A stretch of DNA of 11,433 nt from Chitinophagaceae bacterium (lineage in GTDB: Bacteria; Bacteroidota; Bacteroidia; Chitinophagales; Chitinophagaceae): contig JAEUVW010000359.1 of assembly GCA_016786525.1 (NCBI GenBank), positions 1-11,433 on the forward strand. Reading direction: 5' to 3'. Shown here piece by piece: positions 1-5,415 of the stretch. Both the position numbers and the translations under genes were made by a program. Every line of letters starts with the position of its first letter. The stretch's first letter is position 1. A model generated the notes under the pieces. It ran no database searches. It was not told where the DNA came from and saw only the letters and a list, made by a program, of their open reading frames with translations.

Positions 1-1126
1 ATACTTCATATATGCCGGTGTCGGCATAGGTGTGTACAACCTCATCTCCATAGCTGTAAGTAGAGTCTCCGAAACTCCAGCCCCGTACGATACAGGGTGT
101 TGCCATGCTGTCATTTATCCCCCTGAAGAGAACGGTGTTGCAGGAGTCTATATACGACCGGCCGAGCGGCAGATCACAGGATTTCAGGCAGGAAACAGTA
201 ATTCTTTTAACGATGGTTGTGTCACAGCCCCGGCAAGTGTCCCATACCCTCAGGGAGGCATAATACGTACCATTTCTGGTGTAGGTATGTGTGGCTCGCC
301 TGCCTGTTCCGCTGCTGCCGTCTCCAAAATTCCAGAAGTACATCAGGCAGGAGTCGCGGTACCTTGTATCCATACCCGCAGAGGCATCCGGGTTTCCCCC
401 TTCAAAGTAAAAAGTAGGGCAGCTGTCTACAAAAGTCCAGTTTTTGGTAATGCCGCTGCAATTGGACAAACAGGATACAGTGACTGATTTGCAAATAGTA
501 GTGTCACAGCCCTTGCAGGTATCTTTTACATTCATGCAAACGGTATAGGTACCGGTGGCGGCATATTCATGCCTGACATTCTTGCCTTTAGCCGTATAGC
601 CGTCACCGAAAGTCCAGCTATAGACCAGGCACGGATCTTTATAAGGGCCTGTGCGGGGGCGGCTGGGGTCTTTTCCTTGAAAATCGATTGTTGAGCAGGA
701 GTCCACCTGTCTCCATCCGGTAGGCATATGCTCGCACGGGGTAGGGCAGACCGTGGAGATGGTCTGGCAGACTGTGTCCGAACAGCCTTTGCAGGTATTT
801 TTGATGATCAGGCATACTGTGTAGGAACCTGTACTGGCGTAGGTATGGGAGACATTGGCGCCTGTGGCCGTGCTCCCGTCTCCAAATGTCCAGGAATATG
901 CCAGGCAGGAAGGACTTGGAGCAGGCCCTGCGCTGGAATCATAAAAGTAAGCGCCCTTGAAGTTGAAAAACGTACAGGAATCGCTGAAAGTCATATACGG
1001 GTAAACGCCGCAGGCTGCCTGCGAACGTCCCGCGGCAAGCATCAGTAGCAAAAAGGAAAAAAAGCGTAGTGCATAGCAAAACGATCTGGCGGCATGCTGC
1101 TGCCAGGATGGGGTAACATGTGTCAT
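1..1126 (-). CDS. Secreted cysteine-rich PKD-repeat protein, partial (3' end beyond the left edge)
   Basis: Reading the minus strand from ATG at 1126 gives 375 codons without a stop up to the window edge, so the C-terminus is missing. Residues 1-37 look like a signal peptide: a hydrophobic stretch around FFSFLLLMLAAG, then SQA before the mature ACG. Four PKD-like units follow. The first three carry W-x-FGDG near residues 79, 171 and 265. The fourth, near 350, has FGDS. Each unit is rich in cysteine, with recurring DSC at its start and DTCxGCDTT near its end. The protein aligns unit by unit with the complete protein upstream (1426-2880), including the leader (MTH..., AAGR, AACG), so the two are tandem paralogs. 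By analogy the missing end probably holds a T9SS sorting domain (inference). PKD domains are beta-sandwich modules of surface and adhesive proteins; the ligand is unknown. The leader resemblance, down to the shared ACTATGACACA around the start codon, supports this start. Confidence 0.9.
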   Translation of the reverse strand, partial: MTHVTPSWQQHAARSFCYALRFFSFLLLMLAAGRSQAACGVYPYMTFSDSCTFFNFKGAYFYDSSAGPAPSPSCLAYSWTFGDGSTATGANVSHTYASTGSYTVCLIIKNTCKGCSDTVCQTISTVCPTPCEHMPTGWRQVDSCSTIDFQGKDPSRPRTGPYKDPCLVYSWTFGDGYTAKGKNVRHEYAATGTYTVCMNVKDTCKGCDTTICKSVTVSCLSNCSGITKNWTFVDSCPTFYFEGGNPDASAGMDTRYRDSCLMYFWNFGDGSSGTGRRATHTYTRNGTYYASLRVWDTCRGCDTTIVKRITVSCLKSCDLPLGRSYIDSCNTVLFRGINDSMATPCIVRGWSFGDSTYSYGDEVVHTYADTGIYEV

Positions 1127-1369
1127 AGTCTGTTGGTTTTAAAAGTGATTGAATGGTGTAAACGAATGCCCATTTTGTATATTTTTATTGAGGTAATGCC
1201 TGTGCCGGAGGGGCTGTGCCTATGGTACTATACTCCCCGCCAGGTATGACGTAGCAGAAATTATAATTGTTAGTATTTGTGGGAAAAAAATCTGCAATTG
1301 CATATCCCATTCCTCTTTTTCTTGTCAAGGACAAACCTTCCGGGCAGGCATAAAAGGCATCAGGTCAAA

Positions 1370-1403
1370 CAAGCGGCCCGAAATGATTTTTCGGGGCCGC
1401 TTG
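1370..1403 (-). terminator. Probable intrinsic terminator of the complete PKD-protein gene
   Basis: About 22 bp past the stop codon at 1426, a strong hairpin forms: CAAGCGGCCCCGAAA pairs with TTTCGGGCCGCTTG, leaving one bulged C and a 5-nt loop. Only TTT follows on the minus strand, so the U-tract is weak. The rest of the 299-bp gap between the two PKD genes (1127-1425) shows no gene and no TAnnTTTG element that I could find. A separate promoter for the downstream copy is therefore likely but not identified. Confidence 0.65.
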
Positions 1404-1425
1404 GAAAATGGCAGGTATGAACTTG

Positions 1426-2880
1426 TTATTTTGATAATAGTAATTTCAAGATGCTGGACTGCTGCTTGTTGCGTATGTACACCAGGTAAAGACCGCTGCT
1501 CAGGCCCTCACCGGACAGGGTTGTTTTATTTGTAAATTGTCCTGATGACACAGTCCTGCCATAGGCATCAACGATTTTATAGGAGTTTTCCCCGGGGCTC
1601 AGTAGCATAAAGGAGCCAGATGCCGGATTGGGGAAAAGCTGTGGTTCAGCTGTATTATCGCCCGGGTCCTGCAGGGACAGCCCACTCCTGACACAAAGGA
1701 CTTCGATTAACTGGCAATGTGTCGTGTCGCAACCTGTGCAGGGGTCTGACAAATTAAGGCAGACTGTGTACTTCCCCGTTTTAGTGTACGAATACCGGAT
1801 TGAGCTGCCAGAACCGGTGCTGCCGTCGCCAAAATCCCAGGTGTAAACAATGCAACCGGCTACAGGAGCAGTTTTTGAAGTAAAGGTATATGTGCCGCAA
1901 GTATCTGTAGACCGCCAGCCATCGGGTAGACCGCAGAGATTTTGGCAGGATACTTTGATCTTTTTTGAAATAACAGTATCGCAGCCTCTGCAGGTATCCT
2001 GTATCCTTAGAGAAACACGGTAGCTACCATTGCTGGTATAGGTATGGCTGGCCAGGCGCCCGGTACCTGAAGTGCCATCTCCAAAATTCCAGCTGTACAG
2101 CAGGCAGGAATCGCGGTATTTCAACCCCATGCCAAGAGCTGCGTCGGGATCTCCTCCTGTATACTCAATAGTGGCGCATTTGTCGTCATAGGTCCAGTTT
2201 TTAGGAATTCCGGCACAATTGCTAATGCAGTCTATGGTAATTGTTTTGCAAATAGTCGTGTCGCAGCCCCTGCAGGTATCACTTACATTCATGCAAACGT
2301 TGTAGGTGCCTTTGGTGGCATACTCGTGCCGTACATTTTTGCCTTTTGCCGTGCTGCCATCGCCGAAGTTCCAGGTATAAATCAGGCAAGGGTCTTCATA
2401 AGGTCCTGTTCTGGGATGTGTAGGGTTGTTGCCATCAAAATAAATGGAAGAACAGGAGTCTGTCTGCAGCCAGGCCCCGGGCATATGACTGCAAGGGGGC
2501 GGACATAGGGTAGTGACCGTTTCACAGGTGGTCACAGAACAGCCGGAGCAAATATCCGTTATTGTAAGACAGATCGTGTATGTCCCTTCTGTTGCGTAGG
2601 TATGTGTCACAGAAGCTCCTGTTGCAGTGGTGCCGTCTCCAAAGTTCCATGAATAGGTGAGGCATGCCGGAGGTGACGGGGTACCCCGGGAAGTATCCGG
2701 AATATTGGCCCCCTTGAAGCTAAAAACGGTGCAGGAGTCGCTGAAAGTCATATAGGGGCTAAGGCCGCAGGCGGCTTGTAAACGGCCTGCGGCAAACATC
2801 AGGAGCAAAAAAGAAAGCAGGGTTGTCAGCTGGAGTGTTCTAGAAACCGATTCTTGCCGGATTGGGTTTAAGTGTGTCAT
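1426..2880 (-). CDS. Secreted cysteine-rich PKD-repeat protein with T9SS sorting domain
   Basis: A 484-aa protein predicted to be exported by Sec and then by the type IX secretion system to the cell surface or medium. The signal peptide spans residues 1-36 (hydrophobic LLSFLLLMFAAG, cleavage after LQA). Four PKD-like units have FGDG at 80, 172, 266 and 350, spaced 92, 94 and 84 residues. Each has the classic W-[NDT]-FGDG...H-x-Y...G-x-Y pattern plus several cysteines, including a DxCxGCDTT-type motif, which suggests disulfide-stabilised modules. The last ~72 residues form a type A T9SS sorting domain: LFPNPASGSF, then IVDAYGR, GLSSGLYLVYI and a terminal lysine. The frame is open back to an ATG at 2994. 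I chose ATG 2880 because it puts the signal peptide in place and matches the paralog's start. The role is probably adhesion or matrix binding (inference); no catalytic domain is visible. Confidence 0.92.
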   Translation of the reverse strand: MTHLNPIRQESVSRTLQLTTLLSFLLLMFAAGRLQAACGLSPYMTFSDSCTVFSFKGANIPDTSRGTPSPPACLTYSWNFGDGTTATGASVTHTYATEGTYTICLTITDICSGCSVTTCETVTTLCPPPCSHMPGAWLQTDSCSSIYFDGNNPTHPRTGPYEDPCLIYTWNFGDGSTAKGKNVRHEYATKGTYNVCMNVSDTCRGCDTTICKTITIDCISNCAGIPKNWTYDDKCATIEYTGGDPDAALGMGLKYRDSCLLYSWNFGDGTSGTGRLASHTYTSNGSYRVSLRIQDTCRGCDTVISKKIKVSCQNLCGLPDGWRSTDTCGTYTFTSKTAPVAGCIVYTWDFGDGSTGSGSSIRYSYTKTGKYTVCLNLSDPCTGCDTTHCQLIEVLCVRSGLSLQDPGDNTAEPQLFPNPASGSFMLLSPGENSYKIVDAYGRTVSSGQFTNKTTLSGEGLSSGLYLVYIRNKQQSSILKLLLSK

Positions 2881-3269
2881 AGTTTTTGAATTTAAGTGTG
2901 ATACAATAGAAAATGAAATACACATATGCATATAAAACCGAGGGAACAGAATAGTGTCCATCTTTATTGCTAAGGCAAACGGCAGTATTTGCACATCTTT
3001 CTATACAAGACGTTCATTTTAGTTTAATAGTTAGAGTTTATTCTAAAAAAATGGACAATTTTTTTGCTTTGAAATGTCAGAGCAGCGTGTTACGCAACAG
3101 GAAAGAGTGCTGCAGCTGTCCATGGCTGGTGCAGAGGATTATCCAGCTTTAAACCGTGCTTCCCGGCATTCAGTCCAGAAAGGGCAGGGACCTCCAGTTT
3201 GGATTGCGTAGTATTACCAATGTCATTCCCCAGGAACCGGTATCCGGCTACCAGGTGCCGCAGCAGGAA
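2881..3269. other. 389-bp intergenic region with no supported gene
   Basis: The region lies between the start of the complete PKD gene (2880) and the stop of the DUF2400 gene (3270). The part next to the PKD gene (2881-3070) is AT-rich and probably contains its promoter, but I found no clear TAnnTTTG element on the minus strand. It holds a perfect AT-only inverted repeat, AAAAAAAT (3045-3052) and ATTTTTTT (3058-3065), around a 5-nt loop, which could act as a weak terminator in either direction. It also holds the palindrome ATATGCATAT (2924-2933). The remainder (3074-3269) has a higher GC content, like coding DNA, and a 45-codon plus-strand frame at 3074-3211. I recognise no protein in it; it may be a gene remnant. 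Confidence 0.5.
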
Positions 3270-4049
3270 CTAGATACTTTTGAACCGTTCCTCGGCACCC
3301 AGGCCAAACAGTGCATAATCGTACAGGGCAGGGTCCTGCGGATTGTATTGCCGCAGTTGTTCTGTAAGGTGTAGGGCATTTTGCCAGTTCGACTTTGTGT
3401 CCGGCAGCAGCCCCAGGCGTTGCGCCACATTGGCCACATGTACATCAAGAGGGCAGACCAGCTGCGCGGGCCTGATCTTTTGCCAGAGGCCAAAATCTAC
3501 ACCTTTGGTATCCCGGCGCACCATCCAGCGCAGGTACATACTCAGACGTTTGCAGGCCGATTGGCGTGCGGGCGTGGCAATGTGCTTCCTGGTCCGTTCG
3601 GGATAGTCTTCCAGGCTAAAAAAATAGTTGTGGAAATGAATGAGGGCCTGTTCTGTATCGGGGGCTTTGTAGGTTTTGCCCGGTACAAAGGCATCTTCCA
3701 GGCTGTTGTAATTGCTGTAATGCTGCTTCAGGAAGGCCATGAAATAGAGCAGGTCGGTGGCATTGAAAGTGCGGTGCGCAAAGGACAGCATTTTTTGCAG
3801 ATCACTTTCTTCATGCTGCAATACGAACTGGTGTGGCGCCTCGTCCATCCAGGCCATCAGCCTGTTGGTATTGTTGATGATCGCAGTGCGGTTGCCCCAG
3901 GCCAGTATGGCGGCAAAAAAGCCTGCGATCTCGATATCCTGCGGTTTTTGAAAGCGATGGGGGACAGACACCGGGTCTTTGGTGATAAAGTCCGGGCGGT
4001 TGTAGAAGGCTGCCTTTTCGTCCAGCAATTTTTTTAGTGCAGTGTTCAC
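3270..4049 (-). CDS. TIGR02757 family protein (DUF2400)
   Basis: A 259-aa cytoplasmic protein without signal peptide or membrane segments. It matches the TIGR02757/DUF2400 family seen widely in Bacteroidota and some other bacteria. Recognisable blocks are DPVSVPHRF with DIEIAGFFAAILAWGNR (25-53), KRLSMYLRWMVRRD with VDFGLW (167-189), CPLDVHVANVAQRLGLL (199-215) and DPALYDYALFGLG (239-251). The LDVHV block resembles the region around the catalytic aspartate of HhH-GPD DNA glycosylases. A link to nucleic acid repair is possible but is only inference; the family's function is not established to my knowledge. The start is GTG at 4049, just 3 nt after the stop of the lipoprotein gene upstream, so the two are surely co-transcribed. 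Length is normal for the family. Confidence 0.9.
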   Translation of the reverse strand: MNTALKKLLDEKAAFYNRPDFITKDPVSVPHRFQKPQDIEIAGFFAAILAWGNRTAIINNTNRLMAWMDEAPHQFVLQHEESDLQKMLSFAHRTFNATDLLYFMAFLKQHYSNYNSLEDAFVPGKTYKAPDTEQALIHFHNYFFSLEDYPERTRKHIATPARQSACKRLSMYLRWMVRRDTKGVDFGLWQKIRPAQLVCPLDVHVANVAQRLGLLPDTKSNWQNALHLTEQLRQYNPQDPALYDYALFGLGAEERFKSI

Positions 4050-4052
4050 AGG

Positions 4053-4682
4053 CTATTGGATGACAATGGGCTTTGTGGTGGTTTTATGGACTTCCTTGTT
4101 GAAGTAAATAGCCGTCACTTCAAATTGGATTAAGGTACCGGCTGTGGGGTAGCTTTTGAGATAACAGGGTATGTACAGGATTTCGTTGCCGGAATCCATC
4201 GATGTCATGTAGATCAGGCGCGATTTTATGTCTGTATAGTAGAGCTTGTAAGGATTGCGTGAAAAATAGGTATAATAGAAAAGATCAGTCACGTCTGATC
4301 CCGCAGGGTGCTGGCTGTCAAAATCGTGTACCGTCCTTATTGTCAATTCTTTTATATGTGAATCTGCCTGTAAAGAATCGGTCTCACATTTGCATGCATA
4401 TGCTGAGGCAACCAATGAGGCCACATCCGGTTTGCACCTGGCCAGCATCTGGTAAGCAAAATGTAATTCAAAACCGTAAGTATCATTACGGAAAGTGTCC
4501 GCATTGCTGAGCGTGCTTGTGAAAGAGTCGGCAGCGAATGCGTACTGTGTGTTTTGCGTAAATATGCCGGTAAAGCGGTATTTACTGTGTTTGATCGCTT
4601 TGCAATTGCAACACGCGTTGACCAGTACTAGCAGGTAATACCCGATCCCGATCAGTATGGATTTCTGAACAATTCTTTTCAT
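4053..4682 (-). CDS. Putative lipoprotein, paralog of the gene upstream
   Basis: A 209-aa protein with an N-terminal hydrophobic segment (residues 9-23) ending in LVNAC, a plausible lipobox with lipidation at Cys24. Asparagine at -2 is not ideal. It is probably anchored in the membrane facing the periplasm. It aligns along its whole length with the neighbouring lipoprotein (4689-5333). Shared blocks are MKxxxQKS, YYxLxL, CNC soon after the lipobox, LSxADT, YGFxL, SAYACxC, IRT, AGSDxTDxF and YLK. These paired blocks and the conserved cysteines point to a common fold. I do not recognise a named family with confidence. The start lies 6 nt after the stop of the paralog, and the stop lies 3 nt before the GTG of the DUF2400 gene, so it is the middle gene of an operon. 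Confidence 0.85.
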   Translation of the reverse strand: MKRIVQKSILIGIGYYLLVLVNACCNCKAIKHSKYRFTGIFTQNTQYAFAADSFTSTLSNADTFRNDTYGFELHFAYQMLARCKPDVASLVASAYACKCETDSLQADSHIKELTIRTVHDFDSQHPAGSDVTDLFYYTYFSRNPYKLYYTDIKSRLIYMTSMDSGNEILYIPCYLKSYPTAGTLIQFEVTAIYFNKEVHKTTTKPIVIQ

Positions 4683-4688
4683 CTGGTT

Positions 4689-5333
4689 TTATTTCAGGAA
4701 TACGGGCCTGGTTTTTGCCGTCATTTTATTGCCACTGGCAAAAGTAATGCTTATTTCAAAGGCCAATTCCCGCTTGCCGGGTACTGCCGTCTTCAGGTAC
4801 AGGTCGCGTTGCAGGGTGCCGGTCATGGAAGGGTCGTGCGGGCCGTTGAGCTGCCCCGGTGTCAGGGCATTGTAATACACGATTTTTTGCGGGGTATAGC
4901 TGTACTCCAGGGCTTTGAAATAATCCGTGATATCGCTGCCTGCAAGGTAGCTGGCGTCCAGGTCGGTGAGGGTGCGTATGGAGATGCCGGTAATGGAGTC
5001 GACAATAAAGAACTGAGACTGCACACAATCGCAGGCATAGGCTGAATTGATCCAGCTTCTTTTTTTCGGGGCAGCGCAAGCCAGGATCTTATAGTCTAAG
5101 CGCAGGCGGAAACCGTATTGGCCCTGCTCTACAGTATCCGCAGTGCTGAGCTTGTTGCTAAAAGCGGTGTCTGACTGGATCGTAAAGGAGAGGTTGGCCG
5201 CATTCAGCTCCGTGTAATTGAATTTTCCGTTTTGTACCGGCGGACAATTGCATTGGTCCTTGATACAGCCTGCCAGTAGCAGAGCATAATAACAGAGTGC
5301 CAGGAACAGGCTTTTCTGAATCGTCGTTTTCAT
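4689..5333 (-). CDS. Putative lipoprotein, first gene of a three-gene operon
   Basis: A 214-aa protein starting at ATG 5333 with a textbook lipoprotein signal: MKTT, a hydrophobic core, then lipobox LLAGC with Cys23 as the lipidated residue. CNC follows at 28-30. The frame is open upstream to an ATG at 5375. That start would put 14 extra residues before the signal peptide and would lie inside the hppA terminator, so I rejected it. The rest is a soluble domain homologous to the next gene (4053-4682); conserved motifs include LSxADT, YGFxLxxxY, SAYACxC, IRTLTDLD, LAGSDITDYF and YLK. No known enzyme motif is visible. The product is probably a periplasm-facing lipoprotein. A candidate promoter lies 40-47 bp upstream. 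Confidence 0.87.
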   Translation of the reverse strand: MKTTIQKSLFLALCYYALLLAGCIKDQCNCPPVQNGKFNYTELNAANLSFTIQSDTAFSNKLSTADTVEQGQYGFRLRLDYKILACAAPKKRSWINSAYACDCVQSQFFIVDSITGISIRTLTDLDASYLAGSDITDYFKALEYSYTPQKIVYYNALTPGQLNGPHDPSMTGTLQRDLYLKTAVPGKRELAFEISITFASGNKMTAKTRPVFLK

Positions 5334-5358
5334 AAATCGGGGCGTGTGTGAGCAGATG

Positions 5359-5391
5359 AAAAAAATCCTGCCCAAAGGTATTGAGCAGGAT
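5359..5391 (-). terminator. Intrinsic terminator of hppA
   Basis: About 25 bp past the hppA stop, ATCCTGC pairs perfectly with GCAGGAT. The stem can extend to 9 bp by adding T-G and C-G pairs inside (5365-5373 with 5383-5391). A run of T follows on the minus strand (5359-5365). The loop contains the -7 element of the next promoter. Confidence 0.9.
5373..5380 (-). promoter_or_regulatory. Candidate -7 element for the lipoprotein-DUF2400 operon
   Basis: TACCTTTG on the minus strand is a perfect fit to the Bacteroidota -7 consensus TAnnTTTG. It sits 40-47 bp upstream of the lipoprotein ATG (5333), which predicts a leader of about 30 nt. No clean TTG is seen about 20 bp further upstream, so the -33 half is weak. 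It lies in the loop and inner stem of the hppA terminator. Confidence 0.5.
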
Positions 5392-5415
5392 CAGTATAAC
5401 GAAAAAATTAAATGA

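Noticed and set aside
32..1048. Plus-strand open frames at 32-487 and 728-1048
   Set aside because: They lie antisense to the partial PKD gene, whose minus-strand frame has clear domain structure and a full-length paralog.
2881..2994. Upstream ATG (2994) for the complete PKD protein
   Set aside because: It would add 38 residues before an obvious signal peptide, and the paralog starts at the position equivalent to 2880.
3381..4037. 218-aa plus-strand frame
   Set aside because: It is antisense to the TIGR02757/DUF2400 gene, which has recognisable family motifs in the minus frame.
5334..5375. Upstream ATG (5375) for the first lipoprotein
   Set aside because: It lies within the hppA terminator and would bury the lipoprotein signal behind 14 extra residues.
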